Source: Raffaelea ambrosiae (Eukaryota; Ascomycota; Sordariomycetes; Ophiostomatales; Ophiostomataceae). Taken from it: a DNA stretch of 64,000 nucleotides. Below, in pieces: positions 23,165-35,600 of this stretch (the stretch's first letter is position 1; each line of letters opens with the position of its first letter). The stretch is taken from the NCBI GenBank assembly GCA_002778195.1, contig PCDI01000005.1, forward strand, positions 1,595,427 to 1,659,426, in the 5' to 3' direction. The notes under the pieces are model-generated. The model had not been told where the DNA came from and made no database searches. It was given only the letters and a program-made list of their open reading frames with translations. The position numbers and the translations under genes were made by a program.

Positions 23165-25093
23165 ATGAAGAGCTTCATCACTCTCGCGCTCGCGGCCTGC
23201 GCTGCGGCTGCGCCCGCCTTCAACACGGAGACCATCCACGGCGATGCCGCCCCGATCCTGTCGTCGGCCAACGCTGAGGAAATCCCCAACGCCTACATCA
23301 TCAAGTTCAAGGACCACGTCGACGAGAAGACGGCCTCCGACCACCACTCCTGGGTCAAGAACATCCACAGCGCCTGGGTCAAGTCCTTCCCCGAGGGCGA
23401 AGAGGAGCGCATCATCGAGCTGCGCAAGCGCGGCATGTACCCCAACCCGCTGGTCGACGATGTCTTCAAGGGCCTCAAGCACACCTACAAGATCGGCAAC
23501 GGCTTCGTCGGCTATGCCGGCCACTTTGACGACTCTGTCATCGAGCAGGTCCGCCGTCATCCTGATGTGAGTGCTCTCGTCCTTGCCATGCAGTGATTTG
23601 GTTCCTTCGTCCCAGTTCTGTTCCGTCTTCGCCATCTGCATTGCTGCATCGCCCGCAAGCTTGCCCATGAACCGGACCCAGCTATTGGGGAGCTTGCCTC
23701 TTATCTCCCTGCCTAGCCTAAAACGGCCCCTCACCTCTTGCATTTCCATCCCTCTGCCTATGCTTATCGCCGAGCACGCGGACGATCACGCGACTTGACC
23801 CGCAATCTGTGCTAACCGTCACCAACACCAACACAGGTCGAGTACATCCACCGCGACACTGTCGTGCACACTATGAAGTATGTCGAGGCCGAGGAGGTCG
23901 AGGCTGAGGAGACCTGCAGCCCCGACATCGAGAAGGGTGCCCCCTGGGGTCTGGCCCGTGTCTCCCACCGCAAGTCCCTGAACTTTGGCACCTTCAACAA
24001 GTACCTGTATGCCGACGACGGTGGCGAGGGCGTCGATGCCTACGTTATCGACACCGGCACCAACACCGAGCACGTCGACTTCGAGGGTCGCGCCCACTGG
24101 GGCAAGACTATCCCCGCCGGCGACGAGGATGCTGACGGCAACGGCCACGGCACCCACTGCTCCGGCACCGTCGCTGGCAAGAAGTACGGTGTCGCCAAGA
24201 AGGCCAACGTCTACGCCGTCAAGGTGCTGCGGTCTAACGGCTCTGGCACCATGTCTGACGTCATTGCCGGTGTTGAGTTTGCTGCCCAGCGCCACATCGA
24301 GCAGGTCGCTGCCGCCAAGAAGGGCAAGCGGAAGGGCTTCAAGGGCTCCGTCGCCAACATGTCGCTCGGCGGTGGCAAGACCACGCCCCTGGATGCCGCT
24401 GTCAACGCTGCCGTCTCGGCTGGTCTGCACTTTGCTGTCGCTGCTGGCAACGACAACGCTGATGCCTGCAACTACTCGCCCGCTGCTGCCGAGAAGGCCC
24501 TGACCGTCGGCGCCTCCGCCATTGACGACAGCCGTGCCTACTTCTCCAACTACGGCAAGTGCACGGACATCTTCGCTCCCGGCCTGAACATCCAGTCCAC
24601 CTGGATCGGCAGCAAGACCGCCATCAACACCATCTCCGGCACCTCCATGGCCTCTCCCCACATCTGCGGTCTGCTGGCCTACTACCTGTCGCTGCAGCCT
24701 GCTGCCGACTCCGAGTACTCTGTCGCTCCCATCACCCCCGAGCAGCTCAAGTCCAACATCCTGGCTGTCTCCACTGTCGGCACCCTGACCGACATCCCTG
24801 CCGACACCCCCAACCTGCTGGCCTGGAACGGCGGCGGCTGCAGCAACTACTCGTCCATCGTCGAGAAGGGCAGCTACCACGCCAAGCACGAGCAGGCTGA
24901 GAAGAACTCGGCCAAGTTCATGGACTCGGTCACCGAACTCGAGAAGGCCATTGAGCTTGACCTCGAGATCGTCTCCGGCAAGGTCTCGGGCAGCGCCTCT
25001 TCCTTTGGCCGCAAGGCTGACAAGCTCTCCAAGAAGATCCACGACATGGTCGACGAGGAGCTCAAGGAGTTCCTCGAGGAGCTCCGTGCCTAA
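23165..25093 (+). CDS. PRB1: Vacuolar protease B-type subtilisin-like serine protease (cerevisin family, S8)
   Basis: Model: exon 1 23165-23566, a 270-bp intron (GTGAGT...ACACAG) and exon 2 23837-25093, giving 552 aa. It starts with a signal peptide (MKSFITLALAACAAAAPAF), then an inhibitor_I9-type propeptide (IPNAYIIKFKDHVDEKTASDHH to about residue 145). The mature subtilase begins near WGLARVSHR. The catalytic triad is intact: Asp206 in YVIDTGTN, His238 in GHGTHCSGTVAG and Ser404 in SGTSMASPH; oxyanion Asn339 lies in AAGNDN. A C-terminal helical tail of about 70 residues ends ELKEFLEELRA. The propeptide, domain order and tail fit fungal vacuolar protease B (yeast Prb1, Aspergillus PepC), which acts in vacuolar and autophagic protein breakdown, rather than the shorter secreted proteinase K type. 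Confidence 0.93.
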
Positions 25094-25963
25094 ATGTCTC
25101 CTACGCCGTGTTCTGTCTAGCCGGGCAACATAGCTCGCTAAACAGTCTGGCCAGGAAGCAGTCCTAGGATGCAGCTCCAGGCAGCACACGACTGAAACAG
25201 GTCGTCTGTTCTGCCCGGCTGCTTCTGATGGTGTATGGCCCTCTCCGGTTACGTAACACTGACCACAGAAGAGCTGGGCTAGCTTGTTTAATCTCATTTT
25301 GTCTCCTTTGTCTTGCGACCATGCGCGTATTGTCTTTTTTTGGTCTTGCCATAGCTTTTCACCATAGTTTTTTCGCCTGCACAGATGATTGCGGCGCACA
25401 GATGTATTGTGTCATGGTTTTCGTATGTATTGTTAAGGTTTATTTGAGGCTGCGTTCTTCATTGGTATAACATACAAACAAGCATCATCTCCCTAGTCTT
25501 GATCGTTCCTTCCGCATATGTGTGCGATCGTGGTCTTGTCTTGACAGCACCTTCCTTGTGAGAACCTCTCAGCATGGGGCTTATAACTAATGGACAACGC
25601 TACTTCCCTTCAACGCCTGGCTAGATTTATGCGCTGCCTAGTTTCTGCCTGTCAAATTTCACCACTATCCATCTTGACACTCCTGTCGCGATGATCACCC
25701 AAACCATGCATATTTGTTTGAGCTTTTCTTCGCGCCACCATTGTTCCATCATCGCTTGACGACGTCTATTCATACGCCCATTGTTCCCATAGAAACTGTT
25801 CCCACTTACCTTGACGCTTCTATTCCAAATAGAAGCCACAGTCATAACCATCCCCCATATTTGTTTTTGTTCTCCTGCCTTCATCTTTCTTTCCGAAACA
25901 CGTCAGAACACACCACAATTCTGTGTGCTCGTCTTCTCTTCTCACCCTGTCCCGCGTGCCCAA
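25094..25963. other. Intergenic region between subtilase and unrecognised gene
   Basis: 3' flank of the subtilase and leader of the next gene, both on the plus strand. The upstream frame of the next gene stays open back to 25811, but 25964 is preferred as the start (see that gene). No repeats or RNA gene seen. Confidence 0.55.
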
Positions 25964-28195
25964 ATGAAAAGTCTCCGTGGCACCAAGCCCCGGCCCGACA
26001 TCTCGGCTCGAAATGCGGGTGCTCAAAGTGGTGGCAGTACTCGGGGAGTCCGGCTGAAGCACATCAACCCTACCGACGCCCGGCGTGATGCCCGCATTGC
26101 AGCCAGCACCGCCTTCGCACTGAGCTATGAACGCTCCAGCAACGAGATGGAGACTGTCATGTTCCCCGATGACAACAGCCACGGTCTCTTTGCCGGCACG
26201 GCGCCTCGCTCCCGGTCTGACGAACTGCAGCCCCGTCGAAGCATTCGCTTTGTTCGGCAACCTAAAGGCAAGAGAAGTCTTGATTCGGAAGAGTCAGGGC
26301 CCTCGATGTCCATGTCCGCGTCTCACAACTATACACTTTCGAGCCCAAGAGACATCAGCAAATCCTGGACCGGCGTCATGCGCAACAAGGAGAACATCCC
26401 AAGCGCCAACCAAGCGAACCAGAACTGCAGCAGTAGTTTTGCAACCCCAAGCCGCTACCAGAGATCCGGTTGGTGTGAGAATACTCGCCCGAAAATACTG
26501 CAGAAGGACACAGTACCTTCCAGCTTACAAGGGCTTGTATGCAATGACTCTATGCCCGTGGAGAGCCTTCAGACGTCCATAGGAAAGACGGGTGGTCCCA
26601 CCACATATGCAACACACGATATCGGGTATAATCCGGCTACCGCTCTTGCCGCCCACTACCGTGAACAGCATCACGATGAGGATGTAGAGGCATCCCACCA
26701 GCAGCATATTGGAGGTTATGGCGAGGCATCACCACCATTGCCAACATCGCAGAGCCATCTTCGGCCACTTCGCCGAAGCTTCTCTTTTGCCAGCAATGAG
26801 GGAGAAGAGCGTCTTGAAAGGCTTCCACAAGTCAACAAGTCCCAGAGTCTTCGCATTCCCCGACATCAACGCCATTCTGTGTTGCCCATGAGAAAGTCAC
26901 TCCGCAAATCCGTCTCTGCGAGGAGCGTGCCTACCTGCCGCACGCCACAAAAGCCGAGCTTGCTTCCGTCGTCTGAGTCGGTTGGCCAATTGAGTCCCGT
27001 CTATGCTGCTACTGCTGCTGGTCTTGTAGACACTGTTGGCGCCGTCGGTACTGCAGCCGGCGCTTCTTCTACCGGTGTTCCAGTCATTTCTACCTCTTCC
27101 AGCATTGCCAGCACCAGTGGCAGCCTGCGGAGGACAGCGAGCAAGATGTCCAAGGCAGTCAGAGCCAGGCTGAAGGGTCTCTGGAGCCATTCAAAGACTG
27201 ATCCAGGATCTGGGTTGCCAGACCAACACTTACAGGCGCGCAAATCACGGCAATCACTATCGGGAAACTGCGCCTTCTCTTCTGACTGCAATGGGGAGCT
27301 TCAGGAAGAGCTTCAAGGCGAGTATGTTGCAGGCCTTGAATGTTGTGATGACGGAACAGTTGTGCGAGGCAGCAATGGCCATGATGGCGATGGCGATCCT
27401 CCAAGAAGCGAGTACGGTGGCGACACATCTCGTTTTACCAGCTGGACAAGCTCACTCCACCAGTCGTCATCGAATGCCAGCTACCGCGCTCCCATGAGCG
27501 AGGTTGGGCAACAGCCGCCGCTGTCTGTGATTTTGGAAAGCGCAGGCTGCCAACAACCACAACCACAGGGTCCCTTTGATAGACCAAACACGAAGAACCA
27601 AGAACTGCAGATGCCCCTGGCTTCGCCCTGCCCGTCATCAACTTCGTCAACTTCGTCCCCATCCCTCGCAGGGAGTGGACGAGATGGCACTCCTAGAGGG
27701 CGTGTTAGTGCCAGTGCCTTGCACAAGCTGCAAGAGTTGACTCGTGATCTTCAGAATGCGTACAACAGCTGCGGTGGAGCAAATGCAGGTAGCGTACAAG
27801 GACAGGTGGAAGAAGATCCATTTTACGACAGCAACAGGAAACCCCTCTATGCATTCCCTTCTGGACCGACAACCCCGGCAACAAAGAAGAACCAAGAAGA
27901 CCAGGAAGGATTGCCAGCACAACAAGTCAACGGGCAGCCGGACGAGTTCTCGCCACAGTATCTGTTTCGGGGAACGAGCCCATACCGGCGAGCTCTCCAG
28001 GAGAGCATGAAGACGTTTGAAAGAGCCACAGAGGTTTCCCGTGCTAGTCACCGCGACCAAGTTAACGGCTGTACTCTTGACGGATGGCTCGACGCTGACG
28101 TGCGACACAGTACCACTGGTGGAGGCGAGTACGACGAAGGGGTACCCCTGTTGCACCCCGGGAGGCCGCGGCAGTGGTCTCGGGTTCAGGCTTAG
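25964..28195 (+). CDS. Unrecognised Ser-rich protein, ending at an in-frame TAG
   Basis: A single open frame gives 743 aa from the ATG at 25964 to a TAG at 28193-28195. The frame is open to another ATG at 25811, but the segment between looks like untranslated leader (Ile/Phe-rich, CT-rich DNA). I do not recognise the family. The protein is hydrophilic and rich in Ser, Arg and Gln, with basic patches (RSIRFVRQPKGKR; LRKSVSARSVPTCRTPQK) and a more ordered segment, FRGTSPYRRALQESMKTFERATEVSRASHRDQVNG, near the C-terminus. There is no signal peptide or membrane helix. A regulatory or scaffold protein would fit, but that is a guess. The same frame stays open for another 115 codons beyond the TAG, in sequence that looks coding, so this C-terminus is doubtful. 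Confidence 0.72.
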   Translation: MKSLRGTKPRPDISARNAGAQSGGSTRGVRLKHINPTDARRDARIAASTAFALSYERSSNEMETVMFPDDNSHGLFAGTAPRSRSDELQPRRSIRFVRQPKGKRSLDSEESGPSMSMSASHNYTLSSPRDISKSWTGVMRNKENIPSANQANQNCSSSFATPSRYQRSGWCENTRPKILQKDTVPSSLQGLVCNDSMPVESLQTSIGKTGGPTTYATHDIGYNPATALAAHYREQHHDEDVEASHQQHIGGYGEASPPLPTSQSHLRPLRRSFSFASNEGEERLERLPQVNKSQSLRIPRHQRHSVLPMRKSLRKSVSARSVPTCRTPQKPSLLPSSESVGQLSPVYAATAAGLVDTVGAVGTAAGASSTGVPVISTSSSIASTSGSLRRTASKMSKAVRARLKGLWSHSKTDPGSGLPDQHLQARKSRQSLSGNCAFSSDCNGELQEELQGEYVAGLECCDDGTVVRGSNGHDGDGDPPRSEYGGDTSRFTSWTSSLHQSSSNASYRAPMSEVGQQPPLSVILESAGCQQPQPQGPFDRPNTKNQELQMPLASPCPSSTSSTSSPSLAGSGRDGTPRGRVSASALHKLQELTRDLQNAYNSCGGANAGSVQGQVEEDPFYDSNRKPLYAFPSGPTTPATKKNQEDQEGLPAQQVNGQPDEFSPQYLFRGTSPYRRALQESMKTFERATEVSRASHRDQVNGCTLDGWLDADVRHSTTGGGEYDEGVPLLHPGRPRQWSRVQA

Positions 28196-28543
28196 CAGGC
28201 TAGTCTGGCTCACAATGGTCAGAACAGCTCCGACAGCGACTATTCGGAGCATGCTGGTACACGGACGCTTGTGGATGAGCTCCCAAGGAAGGAGACAGAC
28301 TTGGGCACGATGATCAGTAGAGGCCTGCGGTCGGCGCTGACAAGTCCAAGCAGGGACGACAGGGGAGTGAGCAAGTGCATAAGCCTGCAGCAGATTCACG
28401 GCGACACAGAGGTCGCAGCAGAGCAGATACGGGGTTGGATCAACCGCAGTGCGGGCAACTCGCCGGTCAAGACGGCACTGGTCCACGGCCACCAACAAGA
28501 GATCGCAGACGTCGAAGGCCAGAGTGCCGAGTCTATTTTCTGA
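28196..28543 (+). CDS. In-frame coding-like extension beyond the TAG
   Basis: The same frame as the upstream gene continues for 115 codons to a TGA. It begins QASLAHNGQNSSDSDYSE and continues with TLVDELPRKETDLGTMIS and GWINRSAGNSPVKTALVHG. Composition (Ser/Asp/Arg, hydrophilic) matches the upstream protein. It could be the true C-terminus reached by splicing out the TAG, by stop-codon readthrough, or in an allele with CAG instead of TAG. A start at the internal ATG at 28271 seems unlikely because coding-like sequence begins before it. Confidence 0.5.
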   Translation, partial: QASLAHNGQNSSDSDYSEHAGTRTLVDELPRKETDLGTMISRGLRSALTSPSRDDRGVSKCISLQQIHGDTEVAAEQIRGWINRSAGNSPVKTALVHGHQQEIADVEGQSAESIF

Positions 28544-31500
28544 GTGAGGTCATGGGTGGTTGTGTCTTGTAGGTTTGGTACCCTTGTGGTGTGTCTGCAA
28601 CTCTACTGTATGCTATTGTCTTTTTTGTCTGTTAAGACTTTGTCTTACGAGAGAACATAGCTATCTACGCGTGCTGGACGTAACTATTATCTACATTGGG
28701 TTCCTTGAGGTCTATTCCAAAAGACAAAATTATCAGCTTTATATGAATAATGCCATTCACGGACCACAAGTTCATCAATGCATCGCAACATGTTGCCAGC
28801 TTACTTTTAGTGCAATGCGTACGTTTTATTTTATTTTGCTTTGTTAAATTTCTTCTGTCAGCTTGATTGGGTGCACCTGTTGGTGCACCTGTTGCTCACT
28901 TTTCTAAGTGCCTTTTCTTTCCCAGATTTGGCGTATCTTGGGTCAGCGTACCTTCGCTGTGGTAGCTTCATGGTGATCGCATCTACGCCGGGATGCATTC
29001 GTTACTGCTCCTACTACCAAGTCATGATCCCTGTGCATTTCGTCATATTGCATATTGCCCCAAGGTCGCATGCATGTCTCTGTGTGGCACGTGAACGCGT
29101 CGACTATGTTTTACCCCCACGGATTTTGCCAGCTGGCAGTTGAGTGGGCGCTGGTGTGCATGAAATCGCTGTTTATTAGGCTGGATGGGAGGGATGGGGA
29201 ACGCAGGGATGTACGGATGGGCACTTCTCTCACATGGACTTTTTTGTTGGGGGAACAAAAAAGAGGAAACAGAAGAACAAGACAAGAGAATGAGGGAGTA
29301 ACTAATATTGCTTGAGACAACCCTGTCTTCACGGGACGCCGACTCAATGTCCCTCCTGTTTCTTTTCCGGCAAGACGCCATGTGAAAGGTGCACACACAC
29401 ACTCTCTCTCTCTCCTCTTTTGACAGGTGCTAGAGTATTATGTCTGCTCCAGATGCGCGGTCTATCTGCCCCGAAACAGACAAGGTGGTTTAACCACTAG
29501 CTGCTGTAGGTGTGTACATGTTAACAAGGGAAGGAGCGAACCTTTGAGTGGTTGCAGTCTCAGCCGCTTGTGAAGTTGTTTAATCCAATATCATAGTGAT
29601 AATAGCTGCTCGTTGCGTCTCTCCCTCCACCTTGTCCATTTCAGCCTGGGACATCAAATGCGAAACAGCACACGATACCCCTGCGACCACGCTCGATGGC
29701 GCGTTGAAACACCTTGTATCAGGGACCAGCTGTCGTAAATTTGCGTTGGTTATCGTACAGCAAACAGCCACGCATGCAATCGGCACGCACCCCAACTCCT
29801 CATAACACACTCTCACACTCGGACGCACATGGAACCAGGAACAGAAAAGTCCCCAACAAAACCGGTGTCGCAACTACACCGAGGCCCCTTCCCCGGCTGT
29901 GTGGGAAGGAGCAGCGCTGCATCGACGGCAGGGCAGCACACGAAACGGAAAAGCGGGATTGCTGCGACCCGTCCAATTCTTTGTGTGTACGATATGGCTG
30001 CCGTATTATTGGCTGTGCGTGTGTCTGGCTTGCTAGGGGACATGTTCTAATAGGGGATCCAACTGCATGTCTGTGTGTACGTTTGTCTGTGCGGGTTCGT
30101 CGGCCCAAAGCTAGCCCACAATCTTCCCCAGCCATGACATATGGAAGAAACCAGTTGTCCAAGTTGGCAAAATCGATGACCTGTATGGCATGTGAGAATA
30201 CGCGGAGAGAGAACTATGGGGTAACTCATAGTAGTTAGTTATGAAGTAGTTTCCGCAATTCCAGCGTGGGCTGCCCCCACAGAGACAGCCAACCGCCATC
30301 AGAAATAAGCGAGAGAGCAGCCAGCATGAAAGTATGAAATTGCTCCATAAAGTCGGCCTGAGAGGAGACCCCTTCTGCTGTGGCTGGTTTGGCTGCGTTT
30401 TGCTTTTTGGTCGTTGGCTGCAGGCTCGTGGCCAACGACATGTCGTGGCCAGAGATGTGGCTCTACGAGTGGAGGGTGAGCAGCCGCCTAACTAGCAGCT
30501 AACTAGCTGTTGGCCCACGGCATCATACTGTCCGTGCTGCCCGCACTGCCCACGCTGTCCGTAGTGTCCGTCCTGTCTTCACGCGCTTGTGCAGGACCCG
30601 TGAGCCGAGCAGCTTCCCTTTCCCAGACCGGTCCTTTTTTTGGACCTGCGTCTCTTGGTCTGCTTCTGGCTTGCGTCTTCTCTCTTGTGCCTTGCCCTGG
30701 CATCTGGCTTGCTTATGGGGCCTTGCATTTCCGCCGCATTTGTTCCGGGCGCCCGCAGGAGGCGCTGCAGAGCAATTGCATATGGATGGCAATGGGCCAG
30801 CGCGGCCGAGAAAGTGTTGTTCCCGGGGCAGAGTGAGAACAGGTAGAAGCACGGCGGGCGATATCACTACGGTGTACATGCAGTCTCTTACACGTAGACT
30901 CGCATACGCTTGCCTGGAAACTAAAGTAGGCTAGGACTCCGCGATAATGCACACTGGGTGGGCAGGGACTGGCGGAAGGAGGGGGGCTGCCCGGGACAGC
31001 CGGGGACTAATCGCATCTCACTCTGGCGAGCGAGAGGGACAGAAAGAGAGACAAGCTGCGAGAAGTCCGGGTTGGTCGATCCTCACACCGTAAGAAGACA
31101 GCAGAAGACGGGCAGACTCGCCTCTTCCCTTGCACGAGGGATCGGCACATGAAGAAAAAGAGAACGGCGGAGGAAAAAAGATCCCCGAAAAGAGAGAAAA
31201 CGAGAAACAAGAAACGAGGAGGTCGCTACGGTGTCGTTCGGAAGCCAGAGGGAGGGGAAGCCGGTGCGCACATGAAAAGCAACGCGGAGGCGAAATGACG
31301 GGAGGAAAAGCACACTATTCAAAAGATGAGGCATAAAAAAGGGAGGGGAGGGGCGCTCAAGTCAGCTCTCTCTGGCCCGTGGCTGCTCTGGCTGCTCGGC
31401 CTCTACTGTGCCTGCCCTTTCGGTCTCGGTGCCCAAATACGTACTCGTAATCAATCCTTGGCTGGGGCCACGGCGACGCACAACGCAGCCAGGCCCCCAG

Positions 31501-32660
31501 ATATGTTTGTTCGCTCCTTCCTGCTCTGGTGCGACTTCTCGGTTCCTTCCTGAGTCCCCTCCTCGGTTCCCCCAAGTTCTCTTCAATTCCCTCCAGCTGC
31601 CCCCTGCGCTCCTTCCTTCCTCGATTCTCCCAGGCTTGCTATCCGTTCTCCGTGCCTTTTTGGCAGAAGCCCCTGACGCTGTTGCGCCCTGTACGCACTG
31701 CGGCGGCCGCAAACGCGCACTGCAAACCCCATCCCGGATCCGCCGCTGCGAGGAAAGAGCCAGAAGTACAGCCCCCATCAACGCCGAATCCAGAAATTTG
31801 GCCAGCCAGCCCCACTGGGTCAGCCTTTCTATTTTACCATTTTATTTTCCAACTCTTTTATTGTCTGGGTTAACTAGTTATTGTCCGGGCTGGCTCGCAA
31901 CCCCCTTACACTGTTCCCTATTTGTCTTAATTCCTCAATTTCGTCTCTCACCATCCTCGCTGCTGTTCTTCCCTTTCTTTTTTCCTGCTGCAGCCGCTAC
32001 GTGAGCGACAACTCGCCGAGCCCACCTCTCTCTGTCCTCCTCCTTCTCTTTATGTCTCCTTTGTACGGTTGTGCTGTTCCTTTGTAGCTTTCTGTCCCCT
32101 CTTTTCTCACCCTCTTTTTCCTTCGGGGTCTCCTTCTTCCCGAGTCTCGTCATCCGAACCAAAAAAAAAAAAAGCCACGACGCGACAAATACGCCCTTTT
32201 GCCTCGTCCACTCCGCCGGCGAATCACCTCACCCCCGGCTTTCGTGCGTGCAGATCCTCTGTGTCTCCTCCGTTTCGATACCTCTGCTCTGTCTGCCCTG
32301 TCGCTGCACCTCGCGAATGCACCCATAATCGGCCCACCCAACGCGTCCGCCACGTATCCCGGCTCTATCCGCCCTCGACAACCACCCACCCCCTTTCGCA
32401 CGAACCACCTCCCCTCCTGTTCGCACGTCTTCCTCTATATGTGCCGCCCGGCCAGCGTCATCTCCGGCTCTCCGCTTGCCCTCCCCGGAGCCTAAGCGGC
32501 TACCCATCTCCGGTTACCACCCTTCTCTGGCTGAGCACCTCGGACGGTTTCCGGGTCGTCTGTGGACAAGTCTTGCCTCGCCTGACATCTCACCGGGCAT
32601 ACCGGGCCTGTCTCTATCTGGTCTCACCGACACTCTTCCACAGCACGCGCTCCCGCCGCC
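28544..32660. other. 4.1 kb intergenic region, no gene recognised
   Basis: Between the unrecognised gene and EFR3. No convincing protein or RNA gene. The stretch from about 31,850 to 32,650 is pyrimidine-rich and probably holds the EFR3 promoter and leader; an A-run (13 nt) lies at 32160-32173. Confidence 0.55.
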
Positions 32661-35600
32661 ATGCACTCCCTTGCTCAGCGGTGCCGGCCCAAGCACCAGG
32701 TCCTGGTGCTCAAGTGCTACCCGCGCACCACCAAGGGTGCCGTGGACGTCAAGCCCAACTCGAGCGAGCTGAGCTACCTGCTCTACTATGCCACCTCCCG
32801 CAGGACTAAGATCCTGAAGGTCGGCAGTTTCCTGGAGAAGAAGACCGCCAGCGATGTCTGGCGCCAGCGCATCGGGTGAGTTCCCAGTCCGAGAAATGTC
32901 ACGACATTCTGATATCGTGATGCTTCTCAAAATATCCAGCATCATATCCTCTATCCTCAGCCGCAGTTTTGATTATTCCGAGTTTCTCTCTCCGCTCTTT
33001 TACACTCTTCTAACACACCCCCCCCCCCCAGAAATGTCCAGGTCACTCTCCAGATCCTCGAGGCCCTGATCGAAAAGAACCCCAAGGACCTCCCCCTCTT
33101 CGCCCAGAACGTCCTCACCATCCTCGATCTCATCCTGCGTTCCAACGACATCACCATGGTCGAGTCTTCGATCCCCACCTTCGAGGCATTCTGCGCCCAC
33201 CACGACGCCTCCACCCTGCTGGCCGACCAGGCCTACCTGGCCCAATTCGAAGCCGTCGTGCGCCACTACTCCTCGCTCGCCTCGACGCGCCTGTCGCCCG
33301 GCAAGGCCCAGCCCAGCAAGCCCGTCGCCATGCGCTGGCGAAACACGGGCCTCGAGGCCATCCGCGCCGTGGTCTCGGCCGACGCTCTGTCCAGCATCGC
33401 CGGCCGCCAGTACGACATGATCGTGCCCATGATCCTCGAGAACCTGTGGACCACCAACGAGAACTTCCTGGACGTGCTGCTGCAGCGCGCCGAGCTCGAG
33501 GACCAGGTCGACACCGAGAACCTGCTCAAGCACCGCACCAGTGTGGCCACCGTGCGGACCGCCGAGACCGCCGGCGACACCAACCCGCTGGCCTTGTCGG
33601 GCACCGCCATGGACGTCGACAAGCTGGCCGAGGAGGACAACGGCGTGCTGGCCATGCAGTGCCTCAAGCAGATCTTCATCACGCCCAGCCGCTCGCTGAT
33701 CCACCTCGCCACCATCGCCCTGCTGGACTTTGTCAAGGAACGCGTCGACCAGGGCGAGACCGTTGTGCGCACCAACGTGGCCACGGGCCGGGACGCCGGC
33801 TGGGCCGTCAAGGTCTTCAGCCTGTTGCTGCGCTGGGCACCCGTCCAGGAGCGCTACATCATCCTCAACACCACGCTCGACAAGATGGCCACGATGCCAC
33901 TGAGCGACGAGTCGCTTGACCAGCACAACGCCCTGGCCGCCATGGTCTCGTCGCTGCTGCGCTCGGACGCGAGCCTGATCGGCCTGAGCGTCATGGACGT
34001 GCTCATCGGCTTCATTCAGCAGATTAAGAAGCTGGTTCAGATGCCGGGCGACCCAGCCACGGCGGCCGCCACGGCCACAGGCTCTCCTCACTCGCCGGGC
34101 GCCGGCAGCGGCCCTATTGCGTCTGCGGCAGCAAAGCGCAAGGAGCTCCTGACGCGTCTCCAGCACTGCATTGGCGACCTGGCCACCCACGTGTACTATG
34201 CCGACCAGATCTCCGACATGGTCACGACCATTCTCCTGCGCCTGAAGCCCGGACGCACAGCCAGCGGCAGCACCGTTACGCCCCCGGACGAGAAGGCGGA
34301 CGACTTTGGCGTGGACCAGCAGCAGCAGCTGCAGCTGCAGCAGTACCCCGCGGACTCGCTCTTCTCGCTGACGGTAGCCAAGACGGCTGTTCTGCGGGCG
34401 GTCAAGGCCATCCTGCTCGTCGCCAACCCGAACACCAAGGTCAACGGCAACCAGACGCTGTCGCGGAACCGCGTGCCCGTGTCCGTCTGGGAGGGCACGC
34501 ACTTTATGCTGCGCGACCCGGACGGACAGGTGCGCCGCGCCTACGTCGATGCGCTCCTGACCTGGCTCAACCAGGAGACCGTCCCAGCCAACCAGGTGGC
34601 CCACGACGAGAGCACCATTGCGCTCGGCGGCCCGGCCACGCTCGGCCACCGACACACCACCAAGAGCAGCGAGCCTCGCTCGAAGAGGGCGGTGTCGAGC
34701 TCGTCGAACCGCGAGAACGTCTACAACGCCGGCGCCGGCAAGGCATCGTTGTCTGCTGCTAAGACGCGGCGCATGTACTTTTTGCCTCTGCTGCACCTGG
34801 CCATCTACGACAACGCACTGCAGTACGTCGACTACGAAAACGACATTGTGCTGCTGCACGTCCTGCTCAACCGGCTGGTCGAGCGCCTGGGCATCAACGC
34901 CGTGCGCTACGGCCTGCCGATGATCTTCCAGCTGCAGGAGGCCATCCAGGAGGTCGAGACCCCGCAAGCCAAGGTGCGCGTCGGCAGTCTGGTGCACGGC
35001 TACTTCTGGACCGTCACCGACAAGTTCCACTTTGACTCCACGACCGTGGGCCGTGCCATCCGTAACGAGATCACCCGTCGCCGATCCAAGAACTTCTGGG
35101 TCGACGGCGTGCACGTGCCGGTGCCAACCATGGACTATGTTGGCCAGCCGGGGGTGCTGCGCCAGTCGACCAAGATGCAGTTCCACGACATCGAGTCGGA
35201 GGCGCTGCTTCCGTACGACGACCGCCAGTCGCTGATAGACAACATCTGCGCCGGGTACCACGACTCCCTCGTAGTCAGCTCACCCCCGCAGAGCCCGGCC
35301 GTTAGCCCTGGCCGGCTTGTTGGTGGTGGCGCCGGTGCCAGCGCTGCTGGCGCGGCCGCCGCTACGGGCCTGGGTGCTGCTGGTGGTTACGGCCTCGCGG
35401 TGGATGGGCGCGAGGAGGTGCCGACAGCCTACAAGGAGCAGATGCTGTCGGACTGGTCGCGCGACAACGTCGCGCAGCTGGCACAGCAGGCATCGGCCAG
35501 CAACTCGGTGTCGCTGAACGGGTCGCGCACAGGCAACTCCGGGTCAAATGTGAACAACACATCGTCCCGGCACCGCCTGTTCACCAACACGTCGAGTGGT

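Noticed and set aside
30510..30880. Possible small gene in 30.5-30.9 kb (frames open on both strands)
   Set aside because: Frames are under 120 codons and compete on both strands, with no conserved motif or splice pattern.
33000..35261. 753-codon open frame on the minus strand
   Set aside because: Antisense of EFR3, caused by GC-rich codons; it lacks any recognisable domain.
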